DNA of 64,000 bases, taken from contig NZ_CP134609.1 in NCBI RefSeq assembly GCF_031844705.1, forward strand, positions 7,006,001 through 7,070,000. Direction: 5' to 3'. Numbering within the stretch: position 1 is the stretch's first letter; each line of letters begins with the position of its first letter. Made by a program: the position numbers and the translations under genes. Of the stretch, positions 43,753 through 52,048 are shown piece after piece. Below the pieces are notes generated by a model. It ran no database searches, was not told the DNA's origin, and saw nothing but the letters and a program-made list of their open reading frames with translations. Origin of the DNA: Streptomyces sp. ITFR-16 (GTDB lineage: Bacteria > Actinomycetota > Actinomycetes > Streptomycetales > Streptomycetaceae).

Positions 43753-44175
43753 ATGTCATCCGCTTTCACCACCAGCGTCCTTCACATCACCACGGGCACG
43801 ACGGAGACGGTCACCGACCTCACGTCGGACTGCGAGCAGTTCCTCACCCGCGCGGCCGCCGGCCGCGACGGCCTGCTCAACATCTTCGTCCCGCACGCGA
43901 CGGCCGGCATCGCGGTCCTGGAGACGGGTGCGGGCAGCGACGCCGACCTCCTGTCGGCCCTGCACGCCCTGCTCCCCGCGGACGACCGCTGGCAACACCG
44001 CCACGGCACCCCGGGTCACGGCCGCGACCATGTGGTCCCGGCCTTCGTCCCCCCGCACGCGACCCTGCCGGTGATCGCGGGGCGGCTGGAGCTGGGGATG
44101 TGGCAGTCGGTGTGCCTGGTGGACACGAACGTTTCTAAAGACAACCGTCAGGTTCGTCTGAGCTTCCTCGGCTGA
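43753..44175 (+). CDS. yjbQ: YjbQ family protein (UPF0047), 3' end altered
   Basis: This 140-residue single-domain protein is of the YjbQ/UPF0047 family, which has weak thiamine-phosphate synthase activity in some members. The family motifs GLLNIFVPHATAGIAVLE, GTPGHGRDHVVPAFVPPHAT and LELGMWQSVCLVDTN are visible. From base 44131 the codons change to gtt tct aaa ... cgt cag gtt cgt, unlike the GC-ending codons before. The protein end (NVSKDNRQVRLSFLG) still satisfies the family consensus. This suggests that an element integrated here and restored the C-terminus. The serine recombinase gene follows 68 bases downstream. Confidence 0.85.
   Translation: MSSAFTTSVLHITTGTTETVTDLTSDCEQFLTRAAAGRDGLLNIFVPHATAGIAVLETGAGSDADLLSALHALLPADDRWQHRHGTPGHGRDHVVPAFVPPHATLPVIAGRLELGMWQSVCLVDTNVSKDNRQVRLSFLG
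44115..44150. other. Probable integration junction (attL or attR) in the 3' end of yjbQ
   Basis: Codon use switches abruptly after about 44130, within the last 15 codons of yjbQ. A large serine recombinase gene lies directly beyond. The crossover is probably within GGACACGAACG (44121-44131). The matching site at the other end of the element was not found in the window. Confidence 0.55.
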
Positions 44176-44243
44176 CCAAGATCGTTCAGCGGGGGCGTGG
44201 CCGCCGATTCTCCGTACGATGCGCGCTCGAACGGAGAGAAGAA

Positions 44244-45788
44244 ATGCGCGGTACGGACCTCAACACGATCGAACGACCCTACGACGGATGCGGCAAGTGC
44301 CTGCTCGGAGTGCGGCGACTGTCGCGCGTGAAGCTGGCGACGTCTTCACCTGAGCGCCAGCGAGAGAACGTGCTCACTGCCGCCGCCTCCGTCGGGGCCC
44401 ACATCATCGGCTGGGCGGACGACTGGGAGGTCTCCGGCGCCACGGATCCCGTGACCCGTCCCAGTCTGGGCCCGTGGCTCCGTGACGAGAGGGGACCGTA
44501 CGACGGCCTGGTCGCGGCAGCGGTGGACCGGCTCGGCCGCAACGTCGTCGACTGCCTGAACACCGGCTACAAGATGCGGGACGAGAAGAAGATGCTCGTC
44601 ACGTATGGACACGACGGTGCCTGGAACCTCGACGACCCCGCCGACGAGAACCGTTTCACCATGGAAGCCTGGGGCGCGCAGATGGAACTGCGCGCGATCC
44701 AGCGCAGGAACCGTGACGCCACCGTCAAGACCCGCGCAGCCGGCCGCCCGAAAGGCAAGCCGTCGTACGGCTTCCAGTACGTCCGGAAGGTGATGGGAGG
44801 GAAGATCGACCAGGTCGAACTGCATCCGCATGCCTCGGAAGTACTGCGGAACGTCGCCCGCCGCATCCTGGCCGATCCTGACAACGTCACCTGCAGTAGC
44901 GAGGCCGCACGTCTCAATCGTGCCGGGGAACTCTCACCTGCCGATCACCTGGCCGTGATGTACGGCAAGCCGGCAGGGGGCCGACCGTGGTCTCCCCAGA
45001 GCCTGAAGAACATCCTTCTGTCAGAGGCCACCCTCGGGTACCTGATGCACCGCAACAAGCCCGTCCTCGGCAGGGGGGACGGTCACCCTGTACGGCTCTG
45101 CGAGGGGCTGTGGGACCGGGCCACACACGAGGCGCTCAGGAGCGCCATCCTGTCCCGAAAGGCTCCCTGGACCCGCCGATCCAACCGCGAATACCTGTTG
45201 ACCACGGTCGCCCTGTGCGGGCAGTGCCATACGCGTCTCTATACCCAGACGTCGAAAGACGCCCCACCGCGCTACACGTGTACGGCGCGGAACAAGGGCT
45301 GGCTTCAGGCGCAGCACTGCCGACCCGCACCGCTCATCAATGCTCATCTTCTTGACGCCTACGTCGAGGAGTGGTTCCTCCGGGAGCTGGGTGACGGCAT
45401 GATCTACGAGACGGTGTACGACCCGGGCAATGGCATCGCGGAACGCGTGGCGGAGACCCGAGCCAGCCGTGAACGGCTGCGAGCCGACCGTGAAGCCGGG
45501 CTGTACGACGCCCCGGACGACGCCGCGTGGTTCCGGGACCGGTATGCCGCGCTGGGGCGGGAGCTGGCCGCTCTGGAGGCTGAGCCACGGCGGGCGCCTG
45601 GCATGGTCCGGCGGCCGACCGGCGAGACGGTCGCCGACCGTTGGTTCCGTGCTGCGGATGTACAGGCGCGAAAGGAAATCCTGATCGATTTCGGCGTACG
45701 GGTGACGCTCTTCCCGGCCAGTGCTCCCGTCCGCTGGGTGCCCGGTTTCCAACACGGCCCCGAACAGGACCCGATGGCCCTGATTTAG
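44244..45788 (+). CDS. Large serine recombinase (site-specific integrase)
   Basis: This 514-residue integrase has a resolvase-like N-terminal catalytic domain with the nucleophile Ser27 in RRLSRVKLATSSPERQ, and the AVDRLGRNVVD motif with catalytic Arg. A recombinase domain follows (about 170-300: KPSYGFQYVRKV, WSPQSLKNILLSEATLGY), then a zinc ribbon (CGQCHTRLYTQTSKD, YTCTARNK...HC) with a coiled-coil-like helix, and a C-terminal helical region. It is full length and appears intact. It should integrate the element by recombining attP with attB, here probably in yjbQ. GGAGAGAAG precedes ATG 44244. Codon use is less biased than in the flanking core genes. Confidence 0.93.
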   Translation: MRGTDLNTIERPYDGCGKCLLGVRRLSRVKLATSSPERQRENVLTAAASVGAHIIGWADDWEVSGATDPVTRPSLGPWLRDERGPYDGLVAAAVDRLGRNVVDCLNTGYKMRDEKKMLVTYGHDGAWNLDDPADENRFTMEAWGAQMELRAIQRRNRDATVKTRAAGRPKGKPSYGFQYVRKVMGGKIDQVELHPHASEVLRNVARRILADPDNVTCSSEAARLNRAGELSPADHLAVMYGKPAGGRPWSPQSLKNILLSEATLGYLMHRNKPVLGRGDGHPVRLCEGLWDRATHEALRSAILSRKAPWTRRSNREYLLTTVALCGQCHTRLYTQTSKDAPPRYTCTARNKGWLQAQHCRPAPLINAHLLDAYVEEWFLRELGDGMIYETVYDPGNGIAERVAETRASRERLRADREAGLYDAPDDAAWFRDRYAALGRELAALEAEPRRAPGMVRRPTGETVADRWFRAADVQARKEILIDFGVRVTLFPASAPVRWVPGFQHGPEQDPMALI

Positions 45789-45794
45789 GGAAGG

Positions 45795-45832
45795 CGCCCC
45801 TGGGTGGCGCTGAGCGCGCTGTCCCCGGGGCG
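45795..45832 (+). terminator. Possible terminator of the recombinase gene
   Basis: A 6-bp stem CGCCCC/GGGGCG (45795-45800 with 45827-45832) with an internal structured loop lies seven bases after the stop codon. Confidence 0.35.
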
Positions 45833-45893
45833 TCACCGTCGGGCTGTCGGGGGTCGATCAGTGGCATGCATCCATACAGGCTGATGTCGGCCG

Positions 45894-46610
45894 GTGCAAG
45901 CCGACCTTCTCCGGGATTCTCTGGGCGTGATGTACAGCGACGAGGTGAGTGATGTGACTCAAACGGGGGAGCGGTGGATGCGTGACAAGGCAGTGGCAGA
46001 ACTGCAGGTCGAGAAAGCCACCTCCGGTGTGCAGTGGTTGATCAAGTCCTGCGATCGGCAGATTGACCGAGCGATCGCCGAGGCATTGCCGACGGAACGA
46101 TGTCTCGGTGCTGTCGAATCGGGCGAGTTGGGACGGACTCTCTTGGTCGACGAGGTAATGGTGCGAATCACAGACGCAGCCGCCGTGCTTATCGGCCGAG
46201 CGGGAATCGAGGAGGGAGTGGGAGAGCCGTGTCCTTGTCGAGGTGGCGGAGTCGCTGGATCGAGCGAGCGGTACGGATGCGTCTGCGGCTGCCACTTTGG
46301 CGGTATATGCCGTGAGTCGATCATGCGGATCAGTCGAGGAGAGGCTCCGCAGGCGGCATTCCTGTTCAGCCTTCAGGCCGTGCCGGAGATCGGACCTGTT
46401 TTCATGCGGTCGACATCCTGGGCGCTGAGTCTTTGGCTTCGAGATCTTGTTCGTAGCGGTGCTTGGCGGGATGGGGTGGTGGAGGCACAGGTTCAGCTTC
46501 GTCGAGCGGACGTCCGCACGCGGTCAGGCGTTGAGGTGGCTCTTGCTCAACCAGTAGGGCAACGCCTCTTTTGGGGAGACACCGCAGCGCTATTCGACTT
46601 GGCCGCATAG
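45894..46610 (+). pseudogene. Decayed or unrecognised reading frame in the accessory element
   Basis: A 238-codon frame begins near 45894 (or ATG 45930) with the helical stretch VTQTGERWMRDKAVAELQVE and IKSCDRQIDRAIAEALP. It continues through a Cys-rich stretch (CPCRGGG, CVCGCHFGGIC) that looks out of register. The overlapping +1 frame at 46226-46330 reads much more protein-like (VLVEVAESLDRASGTDASAA). The last third (PQAAFLFSLQAVPEIGPVF, MRSTSWALSLWL) again looks coding in the first frame. The most economical reading is one gene or two adjacent genes broken by frameshifts. The family is not recognised. The product may relate to phage recombination-directionality proteins, which is a guess. 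Confidence 0.35.
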
Positions 46611-46704
46611 CGCGAGCCTCGCAGACTTGAGGGAAGGGCGTAGAGCCTCCTCTGCTCCAAGCGTGACAATCGTCCGACCAGATGAGACAGCGGACAGTCT
46701 GACT

Positions 46705-47592
46705 TCAAAGGATTCCCTTCCACGACCACGGTCGCGGGCCGGATCGACCGCGGAGACAGTCGATCCGGTACTGCGCCTGGCTCCTCCACTCCGCGTTGTC
46801 GGCTGCGTGCTGCGCCGCGTACGTCACCATGCGCAGCTCACGGGCGTGCGCAAGGACGGGGTAGCCCTCCCACGCCGTCACGTCGTACCCGTACACCGCA
46901 CAGAAGCGTTCGTATTCGCGTGCGCTGACGGCGCCCGTGGTCTTCGCGCGCACGGCGGTGGACACGAGATCCCACTCCGGGGGCCCGACGGAAAAGCGCT
47001 CCAGGTCCATCATCAGGACCCCACCGGCCGTGCGGACGATGTTGCCGGGCCAGGCGTCACCGTGCACGGCCCGATCGGGGAGACCGGCCGGCCGCTCCGC
47101 CCAGGCCGCTAGGAGGTCGCTGTGAAGGGCGTTCAGCCACTGCTTGTCGTCGTCGCGGATCGTGGTGGCCGCGTGCAGCCGTTCGCCGACCCTGACGAAG
47201 GGATCGAGATACCCCAGCTCGATCGCTGGCGTGGTCAGGGAGTGGAGCCTCGCGAGGAGTTCAGCGATATCCTCGACCGAGCCGTGCTGCTGCGGCGGCA
47301 GTTCCGCCCAGAAGGTCACGGGCCTGCCGTCCACCTCTACCGGCTGCTCCACGTCGACCAGGCGAACGGCCGGCACGTTCTCCCGGGTGAGCCAACGTGC
47401 GACGCGCACCTCGCGGGCCGCCGCAGCGCTCTCTCCCTCCCGGGCGATCCGTACGATCACCCGCTGACGAGGTAGTCGCCATATCTGGTTCTCGGCCAGG
47501 CGGAGAGGCTCGGCTCCGTCGAAGTCCAATCCGACCGCCGAACAAGCCTGCTTCGGGACGTGACGTGCAGGTTCGGATGCCGAAGGAGTCAT
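46705..47592 (-). CDS. Aminoglycoside phosphotransferase (APH)-family kinase
   Basis: This 295-residue small-molecule kinase of the APH/choline-kinase fold has the catalytic loop VHGDAWPGNIV and the metal-binding Asp in MMDLERFSVGPPEWDL. The N-lobe Lys position reads RVIVRIAREGE. The substrate cannot be read, and resistance should not be assumed, because Streptomyces carry many such kinases of unknown role. Its ATG overlaps the stop of a frameshifted regulator remnant by four bases (ATGA), which shows that the two were once an operon. It lies within the accessory region. Confidence 0.85.
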   Translation of the reverse strand: MTPSASEPARHVPKQACSAVGLDFDGAEPLRLAENQIWRLPRQRVIVRIAREGESAAAAREVRVARWLTRENVPAVRLVDVEQPVEVDGRPVTFWAELPPQQHGSVEDIAELLARLHSLTTPAIELGYLDPFVRVGERLHAATTIRDDDKQWLNALHSDLLAAWAERPAGLPDRAVHGDAWPGNIVRTAGGVLMMDLERFSVGPPEWDLVSTAVRAKTTGAVSAREYERFCAVYGYDVTAWEGYPVLAHARELRMVTYAAQHAADNAEWRSQAQYRIDCLRGRSGPRPWSWKGIL

Positions 47593-48040
47593 GCGGAAAC
47601 CGTAGCGGGGATCCGATCTCGCAGCGCTGAAGCCTCTCGGACAGTCCGATGCTTCGAGGCGAAGCGGCCGAGCTGCCGCAGATCGTCGGCAGCGCGCCGG
47701 GAGATGAGTCGGCCTACCTCGTTGAGGCGGCGTGCCCGAGCGCTGCCGCCTGGCGAGGGTCACCCTTGGCCATGAGCAGGGAGGCCAGCTTCGTCCGCGA
47801 GATTGCACGAGCTCGGCCGTAGGCGTCCGTGTGTCCGTTCACCGCTGTGCTGAATCGGCGCGCTGCTCGGCCCGGGTCCTGTCCAGCGAGGATTGGGAGA
47901 TCGAAGAGGGAATGAGCCGTGTCCCCGTTGTGCTGCGCTTCGTCGTAGTAGGAACGCTCGACAAGGCCCTTACTGGGCTGTTCGCGTCCGACTATCGCCA
48001 GCAGCTTGAGGCAGCTCCTCAGCGGCTTCGATCGGAGCAC
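47589..48040 (-). pseudogene. Frameshifted C-terminal remnant of a TPR-type transcriptional regulator
   Basis: Two frames together resemble the C-terminal TPR half of Streptomyces XRE/TPR regulators. Bases 48040-47714 encode YDEAQHNGDTAHSLF, STAVNGHTDAYGRARAISRT and KLASLLMAKGDPRQAAALGH and then stop. The shifted frame continues from about 47740 with RRLNEVGRLISRRAADDLRQ, LGRFASKHRTVREASALRD, and ends TVSA at 47589. The N-terminal helix-turn-helix is absent. A frameshift near 47715-47740 and the missing 5' part make this a pseudogene. The TGA overlaps the APH ATG. Confidence 0.65.
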
Positions 48041-48232
48041 TGATCGAGCAGTCGGGACTCTCCGATGACGCGTCCCCTGGGACAGGGACCGGAGCTGACG
48101 ATGCAGTGGATCGCCGGCTCCGGCAGGCCCCCGAGATACGGCCGCAGTACGTGCGGGGCCGGACCGCCCGGTTTAGCGGGGCGGCGATAGAGTCTCAGGT
48201 CCGTGACCAGGGTCTCTGCGACACGCCTACTT
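48041..48232. other. Short non-coding stretch
   Basis: These 192 bases lie between the regulator remnant and the 3' end of the GHKL-nuclease gene. No gene, repeat or clear hairpin was seen. Confidence 0.4.
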
Positions 48233-50335
48233 TCACACCAGATCCGCTGCTGCGTCCGTCGAGCTCAAGGCGTCGGCTCCGGTATCGTCTGTCTGCCCTT
48301 CGCGTGGAGTTGGAATCAGAGCGTCGGGAAGGTACGGGAGATGGGAGTGACGCAAGTAGTCGATTGCCTGCTCGACCGACGGGTCATGGTCGAAATGCTC
48401 CTTGAAGTACTGCAGGCGGCCCTTGCTCTCGTCGATCAGCTCCGACCATGTCTTGACCCAGACACGGACAGTGTATTCGTTCTCCTTCAGATCCCAGATG
48501 CACCCCCGGGGCCTGCCTGCCTGCCTGGCCTCCGCGCGCAGGACCTTGTTCATCTCTGAAGTGACGAGCCAGAAGTCCCACTCGGCCCTGACGTCCGCGA
48601 ACTGGGCGTCCTCGACCACGGCGAGCGCATAGCTCTTAATCTGCTGGAGCTCCTTGTCGCCTACCCTGACCTTGGGTGCCTTCAACTCCACGACCAGATG
48701 CTGCTGCCGGTCGTGCTCGCGCCTGGACCTCGACAGCATGAGATCGACGATCCCCACCGATCCGTCTTCCCGGTATACGGGCTGAGGGCTCCGGTTGTCC
48801 CGCCCGAGAAGGCCGAGGTGGCGATCGAGCACCTGGTCGAGGGAGCGATCGCTCACGAGTAACTGGTAGTGCTCGCCGAACACCCACGTCTCGTTCTCAA
48901 GGATCTTGTGGAGCTGCGACCTCTCCTTGACGAGCTTCTTGACCTCCGGATCGAAGACCATGTGCGAGAGGGCCGCGAGGAAATCCAACCTGTCCGCAAC
49001 GCTCGTGGACGCCCTGATGATGCTCGAAAGACTCGTACGATTCAGCAGGCGATCGAGCTCTGACTTGTCGTCACTCGTGAGGCGGAAGACCTCGTCGAGG
49101 ATCCGGTTCACGTTGCTCGGCTGGTGCTTGACCGATTCGCGTAGCAGGGCGAGCGTGGCCTTCTGATGCTTCGCCGGCCGAGGCATATGGCGGTGAATGG
49201 TGGACGCCACGATGTCGAACGTCTCCCGTTCGACTTTCTCGGCCTCGCTCGTCGGCTCGGCGTCATACGGGTAGAGGCCAGCGTCCTTCCATTGGTCGAC
49301 CACCTCCTTGCGGCGCTCCACGGCCCGCTTCCGGAAGTACGACCTCAGGTGTTCACGTGTGGTAGTCAGAAGCGATGCCACTGGACTGTCGGACGCTTCG
49401 CCCAGCAGGAAGTCACCCCGGTGTTCCGTCATCCGGCCCCAGAGGACGTAGGTGGTGAAATCAAAGCCGGGTGCCTGGATCCTCGTCTCCGTGATGTCGA
49501 CGGGGACGCCGAGGGCATCGCACAGGTGAAGCTCGCGGTCCACCCGCATGTCCCATTCGATGATCCGCACAACAGCGGTCTCCATAGCGCCGTCGTGCTC
49601 GAATTCGACGCGTTCCTCGGACTGCTTCTGGATGACCGCGGTGGGATCGATCTTCTTCCCGTCGAAGACGATCTCGACCTTGGGATACCTGGCCAGGTAC
49701 GGAGCGAACTCCGTCGTCAGCAGACTCCGTGCACGATCGGCGGTGAGGCGGTCCAGAACCACCGACTGTCGGCCCCAAGCCTCGACCAGCGTTCCCGTCG
49801 GTCCCTCCGTGGGCGTGGAGTCGCCGATCTGGAAGTCATTGCGCGAGGCGTTGTGCGCTGTCACCGTTGTCTTCTGCAGGCCGTCAATTCCTTCGGCGGT
49901 GGTGGTCCACCTGATGAAGGCGCCGAGAGCGAACGCGCGCAGACGGCCTTGGCCTGCACGGCCGTGCAAGGGGCGGCCGCCGATCGTGGTATGTCTGTGC
50001 TTCTTCCACGAACCGCCGATCTTCTCGAAAGCGGTCGTGCACCCCTCAGGAGTGATGCCCTCCCCGTCGTCCGCGATCATGACCTTGTCCACCGCACCAG
50101 TGACCGACCGCTCGATGGTCACCGTGATTCTGGTGGCGTCCGCGTCCAGCGCGTTCCAGATGAGCTCCTTAACGGCCCCTACTGGGTCATGTTCCCTCGC
50201 GAGGCGCTCGACATGGTCCTCTGCTGCTTCCAGGTGCACACGTCTCATCGCGCCAGTTTCGCAGGGCTTGATCACTCTGGGTAGAGAGCCTTTCAGCTCT
50301 TCGTCAGATCCTCCTTTGACTTGGATGTACGCCAT
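48233..50335 (-). CDS. GHKL (Hsp90/MutL-like) ATPase fused to a PD-(D/E)XK nuclease-like domain
   Basis: This is a 700-residue protein. The N-terminal Bergerat-fold ATPase has an N box with Glu57 and Asn61 (KELIWNALDADAT), a G1 box IADDGEGI (residues 87-94) and a G2 box HGRAGQGRLRAFALG (124-138). A long helical middle follows (about 300-480, with FRKRAVERRKEVVDQW and LLRESVKHQPSNVNRILDEV). The C-terminal domain (about 490-640) shows Asp531 in GIVDLML, Glu550-x-Lys552 in HLVVELKAPK and QQIKSY, which is a PD-(D/E)XK arrangement similar to Shedu-type (DUF4263) nucleases. It lies in a mobile region beside an IS. It is a candidate single-gene defence effector. ATG 50335 has GAGGGA upstream; ATG 50248 is an alternative. 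Confidence 0.85.
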   Translation of the reverse strand: MAYIQVKGGSDEELKGSLPRVIKPCETGAMRRVHLEAAEDHVERLAREHDPVGAVKELIWNALDADATRITVTIERSVTGAVDKVMIADDGEGITPEGCTTAFEKIGGSWKKHRHTTIGGRPLHGRAGQGRLRAFALGAFIRWTTTAEGIDGLQKTTVTAHNASRNDFQIGDSTPTEGPTGTLVEAWGRQSVVLDRLTADRARSLLTTEFAPYLARYPKVEIVFDGKKIDPTAVIQKQSEERVEFEHDGAMETAVVRIIEWDMRVDRELHLCDALGVPVDITETRIQAPGFDFTTYVLWGRMTEHRGDFLLGEASDSPVASLLTTTREHLRSYFRKRAVERRKEVVDQWKDAGLYPYDAEPTSEAEKVERETFDIVASTIHRHMPRPAKHQKATLALLRESVKHQPSNVNRILDEVFRLTSDDKSELDRLLNRTSLSSIIRASTSVADRLDFLAALSHMVFDPEVKKLVKERSQLHKILENETWVFGEHYQLLVSDRSLDQVLDRHLGLLGRDNRSPQPVYREDGSVGIVDLMLSRSRREHDRQQHLVVELKAPKVRVGDKELQQIKSYALAVVEDAQFADVRAEWDFWLVTSEMNKVLRAEARQAGRPRGCIWDLKENEYTVRVWVKTWSELIDESKGRLQYFKEHFDHDPSVEQAIDYLRHSHLPYLPDALIPTPREGQTDDTGADALSSTDAAADLV

Positions 50336-50721
50336 GCCATGCTTCCCTCGGCCTGGTGGGAGACAGTGCCGTAGCTGGCGCCGCCCCTGGACCTGGCGCC
50401 TGGCATTGGGGCGCCCGATTCGAACCGAGCTCACATCACGGGGGCTGCCCAGTTCCCAGCGGTCTGGTCGCCGCCCCTGCGATGCGGACCTAATGCGGCA
50501 CGGAGGTGGAGACCTCGGCGGGGCCTGACCGGCCGGTCGGCGATCCACCTCGACGGGGCCGAGGCGGCGCGCGGCCCTGGTCTGTGATGCTCGGTCTGGA
50601 AGGCGGAGGGCCCCTATCAGAGGGCGGTTCGTGAGGTTATGGACGGCTCTGCCGTCGCCTGATGGTGTGGGTGCGGGGCAATATCGCCGACCCTCAGCCG
50701 CCCGTCTGCTGGTGTGGTGAT
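50336..50721. other. Region between the GHKL gene and the IS transposase
   Basis: These 386 bases hold the upstream region of the GHKL gene on the minus strand and the left end of the IS element. The IS terminal repeat could not be fixed by eye. The IS may begin near 50630 (GAGGTTATGGACGGCTCTGCC), judging by its distance from the transposase. No gene was seen. Confidence 0.35.
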
Positions 50722-51570
50722 ATGAGTGAACGCAAGCCGTATCCGAGCGACTTATCGGACGAGCAGTGGTCGTTGATCGAGCCGGTGATCGCCGCATGGA
50801 AGGACCGGCACCGCTCGGTCAGCGGCCACCAGGGCGCCTACTCGATGCGGGAGATCATCAACGCCATCCTTTACCAGGGCCGGACCGGCTGCCAGTGGGC
50901 CTACCTCCCGCACGACCTGCCGCCCAAGAGCGCGACGTACTACTACTTCGCCGCCTGGCGGGACGACGGCACCGACCAGGTCATCCACGAACTCCTGCGC
51001 TGCCAGGTTCGTGAACAAGCCCGTCGGCTAGAGGACCCGACCCTGGTGGTCCTGGACACCCAGAGTGTCCACGCGGCCGCCGGGGTCCCCGCCACCACGA
51101 CCGGCCGGGACGCGGCGAAGAAGGTGCCGGGACGCAAACGGGGACTGGCCGTGGATGTGCTGGGCCTGGTCATCGCCGTCATCGTCCTGGCCGCGGACAC
51201 CCACGACAACGCAGCCGGCATTGCCCTGCTGGACCAGGCCGCCGAGCACACCGGCGGCATCGTCCGTAAAGCCCTCGTTGACCAGGGCTTCAAGACAGCC
51301 GTGGTCGCCCACGGCACCGCGCTCGGCATCGATGTGGAGATCGTCGAACGCAACCCGCAGGAGACGGGGTTCGTTCCACAGCCGAAGCGATGGAGGGTCG
51401 AGCAGACCTACGGAATCCTCATACTGCACCGACGCCTAGTGCGCGACTACGAGCACCGCCCGGCCTCGTCTGCCTCCCGCGTCTACTGGGCGATGACCCA
51501 GGTCATGGCCCGACGGCTCACCGGCGCGAACACCTCCACCTGGCGCGGTCCGCTGGCGGTGGCAGCGTGA
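50722..51570 (+). CDS. IS5-family transposase
   Basis: This 282-residue DDE transposase has an N-terminal DUF4096-type domain (YPSDLSDEQWSLIEPVI, MREIINAILYQGRTGCQW) and a catalytic DDE core. The core Asp residues are in VVLDTQSVH and KALVDQGFK, and the Glu is in RWRVEQTYGIL. It is complete, with the ATG at 50722. Its stop overlaps the GTG of a second ORF (GTGA), so both are expressed together. The copy looks potentially active. Confidence 0.93.
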   Translation: MSERKPYPSDLSDEQWSLIEPVIAAWKDRHRSVSGHQGAYSMREIINAILYQGRTGCQWAYLPHDLPPKSATYYYFAAWRDDGTDQVIHELLRCQVREQARRLEDPTLVVLDTQSVHAAAGVPATTTGRDAAKKVPGRKRGLAVDVLGLVIAVIVLAADTHDNAAGIALLDQAAEHTGGIVRKALVDQGFKTAVVAHGTALGIDVEIVERNPQETGFVPQPKRWRVEQTYGILILHRRLVRDYEHRPASSASRVYWAMTQVMARRLTGANTSTWRGPLAVAA

Positions 51571-51995
51571 ACATCGAGCCCCTCCTCGACGCGCTCGGCC
51601 TCCAAGAAGACGCCGCCCGGGCCCTGGCCGACGACCTCGGCACCCAGATCGAAGAGCTGCACAGCCGGCTGCGGGAGGCGGAGACTCACCTCGAACACCT
51701 CGCGATCACGCGGAAGACCGTCACCGTCCTCGCCGATCGGCTCCCGACCGTTCCGCCGGACCTGCCCGAGCACCCGGACTACCCCCGCATCCTCGGTGTC
51801 TTCAACGAGGCCACCGGCCCGCTGCGGGCTCGTGACGTCTGCGGAGTCCTCGACCACGAATTGCTGCCGAAGAACATCGAGGGCACCCGCGCCAAGCTGA
51901 AACGCCTGGTCAAGCTCGGTGTCCTCACCGAAGTCGATGTCGGCAGCTTCACCAGGAAGCAGCAGCCCACTGAGCACCGCGACCAGCAGTTGTGA
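51567..51995 (+). CDS. Second ORF of the IS element, 142 residues
   Basis: The frame opens at GTG 51567 overlapping the transposase stop. The first half is a helical, probably coiled-coil segment (DDLGTQIEELHSRLREAETH, LEHLAITRKTVTVLADRL). The second half resembles a winged-helix (FNEATGPLRARDVCGVLDHE, GTRAKLKRLVKLGVLTEVD). It lacks transposase catalytic residues. It probably binds DNA or modulates transposition. Its role is unknown. Confidence 0.7.
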   Translation: MNIEPLLDALGLQEDAARALADDLGTQIEELHSRLREAETHLEHLAITRKTVTVLADRLPTVPPDLPEHPDYPRILGVFNEATGPLRARDVCGVLDHELLPKNIEGTRAKLKRLVKLGVLTEVDVGSFTRKQQPTEHRDQQL

Positions 51996-52048
51996 CTGAG
52001 CGCTTCAGCTGACGAGTGAACACATGGGTTGGTGACCGCCGCGATCGC

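Larger units (their letters stand above)
50630..51995 (+). mobile_element. IS5-type insertion sequence with an accessory second ORF (ends approximate)
   Basis: The transposase gene and the coupled 142-residue ORF form one unit. The terminal inverted repeats and target duplication were not resolved by eye, so the boundaries are approximate. The right end is probably a little beyond 51995. Confidence 0.6.

Noticed and set aside
46705..47592. Calling the APH-fold gene an aminoglycoside resistance gene
   Set aside because: Only the general kinase motifs are visible. The family covers many substrates, and none of the class-specific resistance motifs could be identified.
50630..52020. Exact IS terminal inverted repeats and target duplication
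   Set aside because: No convincing matching ends could be aligned by eye. A comparison with another copy of the IS is needed.
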